A stretch of DNA of 57,724 bases from CAYLQA01 sp964385695 (GTDB lineage: Bacteria > Desulfobacterota > Desulfobulbia > Desulfobulbales > Desulfurivibrionaceae), in the NCBI GenBank assembly GCA_964385695.1, contig CAYLQA010000019.1:1-57724 (forward strand). Direction: 5' to 3'. Under the pieces are notes generated by a model. The model searched no databases, was not told the origin of the DNA, and saw nothing but the letters and a program-made list of their open reading frames with translations. Below are positions 43,101 through 52,293 of the stretch, one piece after another; the stretch's first letter is position 1; each line of letters starts with the position of its first letter. The translations under genes were made by a program, and so were the position numbers.

Positions 43101-43138
43101 AAAGGGAGATGCCAAGATAAGGCATCTCCCTTTTTTTT
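43101..43138. terminator. Rho-independent terminator, possibly bidirectional
   Basis: AAAGGGAGATGCC (43101-43113) and GGCATCTCCCTTT (43121-43133) form a perfect 13-bp stem followed by a T-run. The A-tract on the other side means it could also serve era from the opposite strand, whose stop lies about 50 nt away. Confidence 0.92.
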
Positions 43139-43184
43139 ATTCTTTTCTTGCCGTGTCCTGGGCAAAATTTACTTTTCTGCCTGC

Positions 43185-44090
43185 CTAAAAGCCGCCGAGC
43201 TCTTTAAGAAAACGCGGGTTCTTTGACCAATCCTTTTGCACCTTGACCCATAGTTTCAAGAGCACCTTCTGGTCCAGCAATGTTTCTATCTCTGTCCTGG
43301 CAGCCTGGCCGATGGCCTGGAGTTTTTTTCCGCCCTTGCCGATGACCATTCCCTTTTGCGAGCTTCGCTCCAGGTGGATGGTGGCATGGATGGTGGTGAT
43401 CTGTTTCTTGCGGTTTTCCTTAAAACTCTCCACCGTAACCGCGGATGAATAGGGGATCTCCTGGCCGGTATGTAAAAAAACCTTTTCCCGGATGATTTCG
43501 GCAACGATGAATCGCTCTGTCGCGTCTGTGGGAATGTCCTCCGGATAGAGGCGCGGGCCGCTGGGCAGCAGTTTGCAGAGCTCCTCAATCACAAGGCTTG
43601 TCCCATCGCTTTTCAGGGCTGAGATAGGCAGGATAGCAGAAAAGGAGTGGAACTCCTGGTAGGCGGCAATAACAGGCAAAAGTTTGTCCTTGTCCACCAA
43701 GTCAACCTTGTTGATCAACAGAATGGTCGGCGTCTTTGTGCCTTTGAGGTATTTGGTCGGTGCTTTTTCCGGCTCAGGCAGAGGCATGGTGACGTCGATG
43801 ATAAAGACGATCACATCAACCTCGGCCAGGCTTTCCAACGCAACCTTGACCATCTCCTGGTTAAGAGGACTTCTGGCATTGTGGATCCCCGGGGTATCCA
43901 GCATGACGATCTGGTGATCAGGCCCGTTGACTATGCCTAAAATTCGGTTGCGGGTTGTCTGCGGCTTGGGTGAGACAATGGATATCTTCTGGCCCAGCAG
44001 ATTGTTGAGCAGGGTCGATTTGCCTACGTTTGGCGGACCGACCAGAGAAACAATGCCTGATTTAACGTCTTCGTTTAAAGAAAAATTCAT
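43185..44090 (-). CDS. era: GTPase Era
   Basis: A ribosome-associated GTPase needed for 16S rRNA maturation. The GTPase domain has G1 GPPNVGKST, G3 DTPGIH and G4 NKVD; the C-terminal KH domain has VIGKGGKKLQAIG. ATG 44090 gives 301 aa, the normal Era length; an upstream in-frame start would add 29 residues of unrelated sequence. It lacks an obvious ribosome-binding site. Fits with ybeY and the nearby rRNA genes in ribosome biogenesis. Confidence 0.95.
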   Translation of the reverse strand: MNFSLNEDVKSGIVSLVGPPNVGKSTLLNNLLGQKISIVSPKPQTTRNRILGIVNGPDHQIVMLDTPGIHNARSPLNQEMVKVALESLAEVDVIVFIIDVTMPLPEPEKAPTKYLKGTKTPTILLINKVDLVDKDKLLPVIAAYQEFHSFSAILPISALKSDGTSLVIEELCKLLPSGPRLYPEDIPTDATERFIVAEIIREKVFLHTGQEIPYSSAVTVESFKENRKKQITTIHATIHLERSSQKGMVIGKGGKKLQAIGQAARTEIETLLDQKVLLKLWVKVQKDWSKNPRFLKELGGF

Positions 44091-44260
44091 TACGATATAG
44101 GGAGCTGTCTTTTGGGTTAATACGAGCGCGGATAAAACTTTTTGAAAAAGAGCTGTAAGTTTGCCTTTCCATGGCAAACACAGTATAACGCGCCTCTAAA
44201 CTTTAGCACTATAGCACCTCTTTGGCGCTAATACACACGGAAAAGCATCGGGCTGACAAT

Positions 44261-46249
44261 ATGCTGCAAACTGGAAAGGTCGTCGAATACATCGAGCAGG
44301 GTAAATTTATCTGTGCCGCCGTGCTTGGTGAAAGCGGCAAACGCCTGAAGCTTCTCAACCAAAACGGGCGGGAGTTGAACTTGCCCGTTGCTCGGGTGAT
44401 CCATTGCACCGAGGCCTTTTTGCCAAGCAGCTTGGGGCGGGATGATACCATACGCGAACTCAAGGAACGGGACCTGTCCCGCCAGGAGTTTTTACCGAAG
44501 ATCCAGCTTGAAGACATCTGGCAGCTTGCCATGGAGGAGGAAGGCGCGGCCTTTACCCCCCGTTTTTTGGCAGAACTGTCTTTTGGCGAGACCGCCGATG
44601 ATGACCATGTTGCCGCTTTTTTACGCAGTATCTTTTCCGACCGTTTGTTCTTTAAGTATAAGGAAGGAAAAATACTTGCCCACTCTGCCGAGGTGGTCGA
44701 GCAGCTGCGTGTAAAACAAGAAAAGGAGCGGTTGGTCGAAGAGTTGCTTACCCATGGCGCCCAGGCATTGCGGCAGTTTTGGGAAGGGCATTTAAGCCAA
44801 CCCTGGGCTGAGCAGGAACACTGCCTGGCAATGATCCGCGACTACTATCTCTTTGCCAATGATGCCGAGGAGGCCGCAACAACCAAGGAACTGCTCAAAC
44901 GGGCAGGGCTAAATCGGCCCCACGATCCTCTCCGCCTTCTGAAAAAGGCCGGGGTGTGGCAACCAGACGAGAATATCCCACTGCTGCGCTATGAACTGCC
45001 CAGTCAGTTTGCTGAAGATGTCTTAGCCGATGTTTCCGTAGCCGAACCCGATGCGCAAGAACTCTTGGCCCAAAAGCGGCGGGACCTGCGAAGCCTGCCT
45101 CTGCTGACTCTTGATGGCAGTGCGACCCGGGATTATGACGATGCCCTGCATATCGAAAAAAAAGACGGAAATTTTCTGGTCGGTATCCATATCTCGGATG
45201 TGGCCAATTATGTAAAGCCAGGTCATCCTCTGTATGATGAGGCTGCCCGGCGCATGACTTCCATCTATTTTGCCGACGGTGTGGTTCCCATGCTGCCGCC
45301 GGAACTCTCCGAAGGAGTCTGCAGCCTGATCGCCAACAAGGTCCGGGCTGCCATGAGTTTTCTGGTCTTGCTCTCCCCACGGGGTGAGGTGCTGGAGTTT
45401 GAGGTCGTACCCAGTGTGGTGACGGTCAAACGTCAGCTCTCATACGAAGAGAGTGAGGCCCATGTCATGGATGATCCGGAGTTGCGTGACCTCTCCCGCC
45501 TGGCAGAGCAACTTCGACAGCGGCGTATTGAGAACGGTGCCTTGGTGTTGCCGGTCCCGGATGTGGTTGTCGATATAGATGACGAGGGCGAGGTGTCACT
45601 CAGCCTTTCTCCTGTTGATACGAAAACACGCAGCCTGGTGGCTGAGTATATGGTGCTGGCCAACACCCTGGCCGGTGAGTTTATTGCCGATCGTCAGGAG
45701 CCAGGATTGTTTCGGGCTCAAGGTGAACCGTACCAACGTATCGTGCGCGGCATTGAAAAGGAGATTTACCCTATCTGGCGACAGCGCAAGCAGCTTAAAC
45801 GCGGCGAATTGCTCACCCGGCCAAAGGCCCATAGCGGAGTCGGGGTGCCCCAGTATACGACCATAACCTCGCCCATCAGGCGCTATCTCGATCTTGTCAT
45901 GCAGCACCAGGTTCATAACCTGCTTAAGGGGCGCGGCCCGCTCTTTAACGAGGACACCCTGACGGCCATGGCTGCGACCATCAACACCACACTCAGCAAG
46001 GTGAACCAAGTCCGTTTTTTAAGGCATCGATACTGGCTACTGAAGTATTTTTCCGCCAAGGTCGGGCAACGGGTTGAGGCCATCATAATCAACAAGGGGC
46101 CCAAGCGTGTCAACTTGGTGCTTCTGGAATGCTTGCTGGATATTGACCTGCCGCCCAGCCAGGGAGTGAAGGCCCGTCCGGGCGATACCGTCCGGGTGAA
46201 GGTGGCACGGGTCGATGTACTGGATAATATTCTGCGTATTGAGTGGTAG
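44261..46249 (+). CDS. RNase II-family exoribonuclease
   Basis: A 662-aa 3'-5' exoribonuclease. The N-terminal 200 residues form a beta/helical region. The RNB catalytic domain begins near residue 265 with LDGSATRDYDDAL, keeping the metal-binding Asp set, and includes SDVANYV and TSPIRRYLDLVMQHQ. The C-terminal S1-like barrel is short. The layout is closer to RNase II/DIS3-like proteins of cyanobacteria and deltaproteobacteria than to RNase R. ATG 44261 is favoured over TTG 44222; neither has a clear ribosome-binding site. It is convergent with the GGDEF gene. Confidence 0.9.
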   Translation: MLQTGKVVEYIEQGKFICAAVLGESGKRLKLLNQNGRELNLPVARVIHCTEAFLPSSLGRDDTIRELKERDLSRQEFLPKIQLEDIWQLAMEEEGAAFTPRFLAELSFGETADDDHVAAFLRSIFSDRLFFKYKEGKILAHSAEVVEQLRVKQEKERLVEELLTHGAQALRQFWEGHLSQPWAEQEHCLAMIRDYYLFANDAEEAATTKELLKRAGLNRPHDPLRLLKKAGVWQPDENIPLLRYELPSQFAEDVLADVSVAEPDAQELLAQKRRDLRSLPLLTLDGSATRDYDDALHIEKKDGNFLVGIHISDVANYVKPGHPLYDEAARRMTSIYFADGVVPMLPPELSEGVCSLIANKVRAAMSFLVLLSPRGEVLEFEVVPSVVTVKRQLSYEESEAHVMDDPELRDLSRLAEQLRQRRIENGALVLPVPDVVVDIDDEGEVSLSLSPVDTKTRSLVAEYMVLANTLAGEFIADRQEPGLFRAQGEPYQRIVRGIEKEIYPIWRQRKQLKRGELLTRPKAHSGVGVPQYTTITSPIRRYLDLVMQHQVHNLLKGRGPLFNEDTLTAMAATINTTLSKVNQVRFLRHRYWLLKYFSAKVGQRVEAIIINKGPKRVNLVLLECLLDIDLPPSQGVKARPGDTVRVKVARVDVLDNILRIEW

Positions 46250-46264
46250 TGGGCTGTAAGGTAG

Positions 46265-48385
46265 TTACTTCAGGGCTTCCTGTTCCATGCTGTGCTCATA
46301 GAAGACCACCTGGTTGCGTCCCCCCTGCTTTGCTTTATATAGGGCAAGATCGGCATATCTTATTGCCTCTTGGATATCCGTGTTCTCAGCCGTAGGGAAT
46401 TCTGTGACCCCGATGCTGAGTGTTTTTTGCAGGTTGGCTCGGCCCGTATGGAAACGGTAGCTCTCCACGGTTCTTCGGACCTTTTCCCCCATGGCCATCG
46501 CCTTTTCGGCATCACAGTCCATGAGTAGTATTAAAAATTCCTCGCCGCCGAAACGTATGACCAGATCGGTTTTGCGTACACAGTTGGTGAGTACCCTGGC
46601 AAACTGACTCAGCACAGCGTCTCCTGCATCATGGCCGTGGTTGTCGTTGATCTCCTTAAAGACATCAAGGTCGCATAAGAGGATGCCCACCTTACTCTCC
46701 CGGCGGATGACGCTGGCCGACAACTGGGGAAGCACCTCCGAAAGGTAACGCCGGTTATAGAGCCCTGTAAGCTGATCCTCTACGGCTATTTCCTGCAACT
46801 TATTGGCAAGATGCTTACTTTGCAGCACAGGCAATGCCTCTGCAATAAAGTAGGTTGCCTCCTCGATATTGCTTCTGATTTTGGTTCGCTCCGCCACCTG
46901 CAGGTCCAAGGGGAAGAGAAATTCCATAACCCCGATTACATTGCCGCCGACCAGCATGGGCACACAGACATGGTCCAAAACATCGCGAAAGGGGAAAAGC
47001 GGGCAGGCGTGAGCATCATCCAGGGAGGAGATCACATTGCCGGTACGGTTGGCCCGGCAGACATTGGCCTCTCTCAGGCTGGGAAGTTCATCTGCCATTT
47101 CCGGCGGTTGCACAAGAACGACCTCCAATGATTCGGAGTCCGGGCTTTTTTCGTAGATGACCAGTTTTTCAAGGCCGAATTTTTCCGAACAGATGCGAGC
47201 CAGCCGTTCGTATATCTCAGAAGGAGATTCATCCGCCTCAATACCCTGCCTGAAGATAAAGAGATCCTTCATCCGCACAATCAGGGATTTGACGGCCCCG
47301 GCCATTTCGCCGATTTCATCTTTGCGCTCGGTGCTGATCAGATTCAAGGCCTGAAATGTCTCATCCTCTTCAACGCGCTGTTTTCGGATGCCGACCAGGA
47401 CATGAGCCGTTTTTTTGAGTAGTTCCACAAAGGAGATGAGCGGGGCAACCATGTTGCTGTTCAGGTAATAGGCGATACCGCTAAAAAGAAAAGTAACGCC
47501 TATGAGGCTCAGCAGCAGCAGGCTGAAGTTGTCCTTTGCAAGGCCCAAGCCTTCACTTACCAACAGGGTAGCCGCGCTATTCTGCGAAAGCGAGTATTCG
47601 GCGATTTCCTCGCCAATGCTATCCAATTCTTTTTCAAGCTCGATCCGGGTGGAGAGCGCTGTGAGGCGGATGGCCGTGATGGTTGAGACAGCGTCTTCCA
47701 GTTCGTAATAAGTGCCTGTCAGCTCCCGGGCTAACTGTTTTTGTTTCTCCCGCGGCAACTCTTCGACCAAATTGCCCAGTTTCTCATACAGCTCTTTGAA
47801 AAAGTCTGTTGTCTCAGCCTGGATATGCTTGAGAGTATCCACTTGGCCTGTGAGCAGGGAAGAGACATAGAGGTTATGGTGCTTGAGGCAGGATTTGCTC
47901 GTTAAAGGCTGGATCATGAAAAAGTAGGAGCGGTCAACACTGTCCAGCAAAGTTCGGTTGACCCGCATGATGTTCTGCTCGCTTTGATATACCTTTTGGC
48001 TGTTCTCGCGAAGCGATTTCATTCGAACCTCAAGAACATCCACCATCTCGAGGAAATGTTTCAGGTTTACATCGAATTTTTCTGGAAGATATGCGGAAAG
48101 ATCGTCCGCGTCATGGCGTATTTTAGTGAGCAGGGCCGGTTCGGCAGATTGCATGTAGAGCCTGATATTTGTGTGAATATCCCCCACCAGCTTGGTGTTA
48201 TCGAAATTTTCCTGCAGTGCGGACTCCAATTGATGTGACGACTCCCTGAGGACAAAAAGCTTGTCGTTAAAGAGTTGTATGCGCCAGAAACCCATAAAGG
48301 AAAACAAAATAACAGCGCAGACACTGGCAGTGGTCAGTGCCTTAAACCGTTTACGCAGAGTATGTTGGGAGTGTTTGGCGGGCAT
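46265..48385 (-). CDS. Transmembrane diguanylate cyclase (HAMP-GAF-GGDEF)
   Basis: A 706-aa inner-membrane c-di-GMP synthase. Helix 1 is at about residues 17-36, followed by a long periplasmic helical sensor to about 285, helix 2 at about 287-310 and a HAMP/linker region. A GAF-like domain (about 390-530) precedes the GGDEF domain, which starts at DQLTGLYNRRYL. The active site is GGEEF, and the inhibitory site RKTD lies five residues before it, so the enzyme should be active and product-inhibited. The start ATG is at 48385. It is convergent with the RNase gene. Confidence 0.94.
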   Translation of the reverse strand: MPAKHSQHTLRKRFKALTTASVCAVILFSFMGFWRIQLFNDKLFVLRESSHQLESALQENFDNTKLVGDIHTNIRLYMQSAEPALLTKIRHDADDLSAYLPEKFDVNLKHFLEMVDVLEVRMKSLRENSQKVYQSEQNIMRVNRTLLDSVDRSYFFMIQPLTSKSCLKHHNLYVSSLLTGQVDTLKHIQAETTDFFKELYEKLGNLVEELPREKQKQLARELTGTYYELEDAVSTITAIRLTALSTRIELEKELDSIGEEIAEYSLSQNSAATLLVSEGLGLAKDNFSLLLLSLIGVTFLFSGIAYYLNSNMVAPLISFVELLKKTAHVLVGIRKQRVEEDETFQALNLISTERKDEIGEMAGAVKSLIVRMKDLFIFRQGIEADESPSEIYERLARICSEKFGLEKLVIYEKSPDSESLEVVLVQPPEMADELPSLREANVCRANRTGNVISSLDDAHACPLFPFRDVLDHVCVPMLVGGNVIGVMEFLFPLDLQVAERTKIRSNIEEATYFIAEALPVLQSKHLANKLQEIAVEDQLTGLYNRRYLSEVLPQLSASVIRRESKVGILLCDLDVFKEINDNHGHDAGDAVLSQFARVLTNCVRKTDLVIRFGGEEFLILLMDCDAEKAMAMGEKVRRTVESYRFHTGRANLQKTLSIGVTEFPTAENTDIQEAIRYADLALYKAKQGGRNQVVFYEHSMEQEALK

Positions 48386-48558
48386 ATCGAACAGTATAGA
48401 ACAGTAGTTAATTTTTTTCTAAATTATAACGAGAAGGGGCACTATACGTGGATTGAAAATAAAATAAATAGGTATGATTCTGTATTTTTTTGAGGGTCAT
48501 ACAAAAAGAAATAGTGGGTAAGGCAGGAGGCGGGCAGGGAAAAAGTCTTTAAAAGGCA

Positions 48559-48588
48559 GTTTGCACCGCGCAAGAACACGGTGCAAAC
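48559..48588 (-). terminator. Hairpin downstream of the dual-CXXC gene
   Basis: GTTTGCACCG and CGGTGCAAAC form a perfect 10-bp stem with a 10-nt loop, just after the last gene of the ychF operon. The T-run that follows on the minus strand is interrupted, so terminator function is likely but not certain. Confidence 0.6.
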
Positions 48589-48596
48589 CACATCAT

Positions 48597-48767
48597 CTAA
48601 TCATAAATGATACAGGTCCAACGGGAGAGGATTTCTTCGGTCTCCTCGTCCAGTATATCTGCTACTTCATGGACCTGATACTCGTGGCCGCAAGTGCTGC
48701 ATTTCATGCGGATACGCCTGCAGGAGCGTGCGACCTCGAGTTTGCCGGGACATTTTTTACACTGCAT
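48597..48767 (-). CDS. Dual-CXXC small protein
   Basis: A 56-aa protein that begins MQCKKCPGKLEV and contains CSTCGHEY, giving two CxxC pairs about 25 residues apart, which suits a small zinc ribbon. An acidic helix (DILDEETEEIL) follows. This pattern matches the dual-CXXC small protein family of Desulfobacterota, in which some members carry selenocysteine; here all four positions are Cys. It starts 15 nt after the pyrE stop, so it is the last gene of that operon. The function is unknown. Confidence 0.8.
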   Translation of the reverse strand: MQCKKCPGKLEVARSCRRIRMKCSTCGHEYQVHEVADILDEETEEILSRWTCIIYD

Positions 48768-48782
48768 GGTTGTGATCTTTAC

Positions 48783-49334
48783 TTAGCTGAGAAGCGATTC
48801 GCGGGTGAAGATGGCGGCCAAAGGGTAGCCTTTTTCAGCCAAAGTCTCAGCTCCGCCTTCCTGACGATCGACAACGGTAACAACCAGGCCAACCTTAAAG
48901 CCCACCGCCTCAACACGCTCAATGACCTGGAGCAGGGTGCCGCCGGTGGTAACCACATCTTCCAGTAGGGCAACGGTGCATCCTTTGGGCATATTGCTTA
49001 ATCCTTCGATGTATTGCTCGGTACCGTGGCCCTTGGACTCTTTACGGACGATGAAGGCGGGAATGGGGGCTTTTTCAAGGAAGCTTACCATGGAGGCGGC
49101 TGTAACCAGGGGATCGGCTCCAAGGGTCATGCCGCCCACTGCGTCGATCTTGGTGGGGTTTTCTTTGATCAACTCAAAGATGAGCTTGCCGCAGAGGTAT
49201 GCACCTTCGGCGGAAAGGGTTGTCTGTTTGCCGTCGATATAAAAGTCAGACTCCTTGCCGGAGGAGAGGGTAAAGGTGCCTTTGCGGTATGATTTATCAA
49301 GAAGCAGTTGTTTGAGTTGTTCTCTTTCGCTCAC
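48783..49334 (-). CDS. pyrE: Orotate phosphoribosyltransferase
   Basis: A pyrimidine-synthesis enzyme that joins orotate and PRPP to orotidine 5'-phosphate. The 183-aa protein has the PRPP-binding motif VALLEDVVTTGGT and the flexible-loop region FIVRKESKGHGT. The start is GTG at 49334 with AAGGA upstream. It sits between the DUF4438 gene and the dual-CXXC gene. Confidence 0.96.
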   Translation of the reverse strand: MSEREQLKQLLLDKSYRKGTFTLSSGKESDFYIDGKQTTLSAEGAYLCGKLIFELIKENPTKIDAVGGMTLGADPLVTAASMVSFLEKAPIPAFIVRKESKGHGTEQYIEGLSNMPKGCTVALLEDVVTTGGTLLQVIERVEAVGFKVGLVVTVVDRQEGGAETLAEKGYPLAAIFTRESLLS

Positions 49335-49421
49335 AGGTTTCTGTCCTTTTGAAAATTGAAAAGATTTGGCGGATTTCTCTGCATTGTAAAAGATAGCGGC
49401 ATGAACTGCGAGGCCGGAATC

Positions 49422-50306
49422 TTATTTCATCTTTTTAAAATAGGTCTTGAGGTTGGCATTTTTTGTAATCTTGGGTGCCAGCAGACCCTCTTTAGAGCTC
49501 ATGGCAATCATCACTCCTGGGCCGTGCCCGGCCAAAACGCAGCTTGCGTGGGCCACGATACCGATAACGATGCTGCCGCTTCGGTAGATACGGCCGTATG
49601 TTGCATCGGCATCGATAATGGCTACCAGGTCGCCGAGGCGCAGGTCTTCAAGCCCGTATTCCTTGACCGTGGGCTCATCAAACATCTGAATATCATAGTC
49701 GCCCGTATGACTATGCATGGACCCGATGCCCGAGCCCATAATTTTGGCCGGTATCTTATGGGTGACCGGGACTTGCAGACGACCATCTTTGAGTTTTTTC
49801 ATGGGGATGGCTTGGGCCAGGGCTGGGTCCAAATTCATAATCTTAACCCCGGAAAAATCAGGGAGCTGCAGCCCTACGCCGCATGCCTTGATCTGGATCT
49901 TGTCGCCAATGGTGAGCTTTTCAAGCACCGCCGGGGTGAAGTCGATAAGCACATGTTCAATGCCGCCATGCTTGCCGGTCACACGACCGGTCTTACCCTT
50001 GGCGTCCCCTGAGACCACCTTGGCCACATTGCCGACACAGGAAAAGATATTCAACGCCCGGTTGGGTCCTTCTTGGCCGCCGCGTTTGCTCAGGTTGCTG
50101 ATGGAAACGCCGGGCTCAACATGGTCACCGAACTTTTCTCCGGCCAGATCACCAATTCGAAGATTGTAGGTAATGCCGCCAACTCCGGGGTAGACATCAG
50201 AGTGGCCGTCCGGATTTATGCGGTAGGGATTTACGCCACCCAAAGGTGAGGTGATCTCACCGATGACCGATTGGCATACCAGCTGTTTCTCATTGGTCTT
50301 GATCAT
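49422..50306 (-). CDS. DUF4438 family protein
   Basis: A 294-aa cytoplasmic protein that I assign to DUF4438 from its length and composition; the family has no known reaction. It contains many Gly-rich turns (SPLGGVNPYRI, GVGGITYNLRIGD, GSGIGSMHSHTGDYDIQ), a pattern of a beta-rich enzyme-like fold. The start ATG at 50306 has AAAGGA. It follows ychF by 23 nt. Confidence 0.75.
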   Translation of the reverse strand: MIKTNEKQLVCQSVIGEITSPLGGVNPYRINPDGHSDVYPGVGGITYNLRIGDLAGEKFGDHVEPGVSISNLSKRGGQEGPNRALNIFSCVGNVAKVVSGDAKGKTGRVTGKHGGIEHVLIDFTPAVLEKLTIGDKIQIKACGVGLQLPDFSGVKIMNLDPALAQAIPMKKLKDGRLQVPVTHKIPAKIMGSGIGSMHSHTGDYDIQMFDEPTVKEYGLEDLRLGDLVAIIDADATYGRIYRSGSIVIGIVAHASCVLAGHGPGVMIAMSSKEGLLAPKITKNANLKTYFKKMK

Positions 50307-50329
50307 GTGGGCTTTCCTTTGTCTGAATT

Positions 50330-51424
50330 TTAGACATTGAATCGGAAGTTGACGGTATCGCCATCCTGGAAGACATACTCCTTACCCTCGGAGCGGAGCA
50401 GCCCTTTATCTCTGGCTCCTGCCTCACCGCCGCAGGCAACATAGTCATCATAGCTGATCACCTCAGCCCGAATAAAGCCGCGTTCGAAATCGGTATGAAT
50501 AACGCCTGCGGCCTGGGGTGCCTTGAAACCCTTCTTTATGGTCCAGGCTCGGGTTTCCTTCTCGCCCACGGTGAAATAGTTGATAAGTCCCAATAACTCG
50601 TAACCCGCCTTGATCAAACGGTTGAGGCCGGATTCCTCTAATCCCATGTCTGCCAGAAACTCCTGCTGTTCTTCCGGGGGCAGGTTGCTCAGCTCTTCTT
50701 CGATAGCGCCGGAGATCATAACCACCGAGGCTCCCTCCTCTTTGGCCGCCACTTTGAGTTGGTCGACAAAAGGGTTGCCGTCCACGATATCGTCTTCGAT
50801 CACATTGGCAACATAGAGCACCGGTTTGACTGTGAGCAGACACAACTCCTTCATCAACTGTGCGCCAGTGTCGTCGAGTTCCATCATGCGGGCCGGTTTG
50901 CCCTCGTTGAGCAGGGCCAGTAATTCTTCGAGGATAACAACTTGAGCCTTGAAGAGTTTATCGCCTGACTTTGCCTGGGATTGGGTCTTGGTCAGACGTC
51001 TTTGCACTGTATCCAGATCAGCGAGGATGAGTTCGGTGTTGATTACGTCACGGTCACGCAAAGGATCGATGCTGCCGTCCACGTGCACGATGTTACCGTC
51101 CTCAAAACAGCGGATGACATGGGCAATGGCATCAACCTGTCGGATATGGCCCAAAAATTGGTTACCAAGTCCTTCGCCTTTGCTGGCTCCGCTAACAAGG
51201 CCTGCAATGTCGACAAATTCCATCTGGGCGTTGATCTTGTTTTTGGTCTTGGCCATCTCGGCCAGGATGTCCAGCCTTTTGTCCGGCACCGGTACCATGC
51301 CGACATTGGGCTCAATAGTACAAAAGGGGTAGTTAGCCGATTCGATACCGGCAGCAGTCAAAGCATTGAATATAGTGGATTTGCCAACATTGGGCAGGCC
51401 GACAATTCCGCAACGAAAACCCAT
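50330..51424 (-). CDS. ychF: Redox-regulated ATPase YchF
   Basis: A 364-aa OLA1/YchF protein of the Obg-like group that prefers ATP. The P-loop is GLPNVGKST, followed by the conserved YPFCTIEPN. The coiled-coil insert (about residues 130-200) and the C-terminal TGS domain (from about residue 280, YFTVGEKETRAW to VNFRFNV) are intact. It binds ribosomes. AGGA lies nine nt before the ATG. First gene of the four-gene operon. Confidence 0.96.
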   Translation of the reverse strand: MGFRCGIVGLPNVGKSTIFNALTAAGIESANYPFCTIEPNVGMVPVPDKRLDILAEMAKTKNKINAQMEFVDIAGLVSGASKGEGLGNQFLGHIRQVDAIAHVIRCFEDGNIVHVDGSIDPLRDRDVINTELILADLDTVQRRLTKTQSQAKSGDKLFKAQVVILEELLALLNEGKPARMMELDDTGAQLMKELCLLTVKPVLYVANVIEDDIVDGNPFVDQLKVAAKEEGASVVMISGAIEEELSNLPPEEQQEFLADMGLEESGLNRLIKAGYELLGLINYFTVGEKETRAWTIKKGFKAPQAAGVIHTDFERGFIRAEVISYDDYVACGGEAGARDKGLLRSEGKEYVFQDGDTVNFRFNV

Positions 51425-51570
51425 GGGATATGTTCCTATTGGTAAATTTGAGAAAAATTACGACAAAACAGTTTTAAAGTTGGCTTTATATACAGATTTC
51501 TTTAAAAAGCAGCAAGGTTTGATTACAATCGTTCTTTTCTATTCCTGTTCTCAATTAAGGCGTAAAACCC

Positions 51571-52068
51571 ATGACTTCAGCGAAAAAAGCAGCCAGGCTC
51601 GGTTCATTCTTAAGCCAGATCATCAATGAAAAAAAATGGGCTAAAAAGCTAGGGCTCTATGTTGTCTTTGATCACTGGGCCGAGGCCGTGGGGGATGAAA
51701 TTGCCATGCGCACTAAGCCCAGCCTTATCCGAGATTCCGTGTTGTGGGTCAAGGTGACGGATTCTGTCTGGATGCAACAGCTGCAACTTCAGAAAATACT
51801 TTTGCTGGAGAGGATCAATCGCCAGATTCCAGGTGAAGAAAAGATCTCCGATATCCGTTTTGACTTGGACACCAAGGCTGGCAGAAAAGGGGAGAGCGGC
51901 AGTAAACCTTTGCGAAAGCCCCTGCCTGTTGACCCAGGAAAGGCTGCAGCTTTTCAAAAGGTTTTGGCGGGTTTGGAGGACGAGGAGACAAAAAAGAGGC
52001 TCTTTGCCCTGTGGACAAAGAGCCAGCAGTTTCCTAAAGAGGAGGAAGAGGACTCTCCCTCCGCCTGA
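51571..52068 (+). CDS. DUF721 protein (DciA-like)
   Basis: A 165-aa protein with an N-terminal DUF721 domain (about residues 10-95: LGSFLSQIINE, WAEAVGDEIAMRTKPSLIRDSVLWVKVTDS). Related DciA proteins help load the replicative helicase in bacteria without DnaC, and this is a plausible but unproven role here. The second half is Lys/Glu-rich and probably unstructured. It diverges from ychF. Confidence 0.8.
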   Translation: MTSAKKAARLGSFLSQIINEKKWAKKLGLYVVFDHWAEAVGDEIAMRTKPSLIRDSVLWVKVTDSVWMQQLQLQKILLLERINRQIPGEEKISDIRFDLDTKAGRKGESGSKPLRKPLPVDPGKAAAFQKVLAGLEDEETKKRLFALWTKSQQFPKEEEEDSPSA

Positions 52069-52293
52069 TTTTTTTTATTTCAGGTTCAGCTCTTTCCCTT
52101 CCCCTTGATGAGTTCCATCAGGGGGCTGCATATTGGTTGAGCTTGGTGGATTGCATTTCCATGTCCATTGCCACCTGGGCATCCTCTCAAGTTCTTAACC
52201 CTAAAGATTTTGGGGAGTTATACTTTCGCTGGATTTGTATGGTGCATTCTGTCATCATACACTGATAGGGATTAAGGGGGCTGGTTTTGGCAA

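Noticed and set aside
48597..48767. Selenocysteine in the dual-CXXC gene
   Set aside because: No in-frame TGA is present; all four motif positions are Cys codons.
52101..52125. Hairpin CCCCTTGATG/CATCAGGGGG after the DUF721 gene as a terminator
   Set aside because: The stem is good, but there is no T-run after it on either strand, so I do not call it a terminator.
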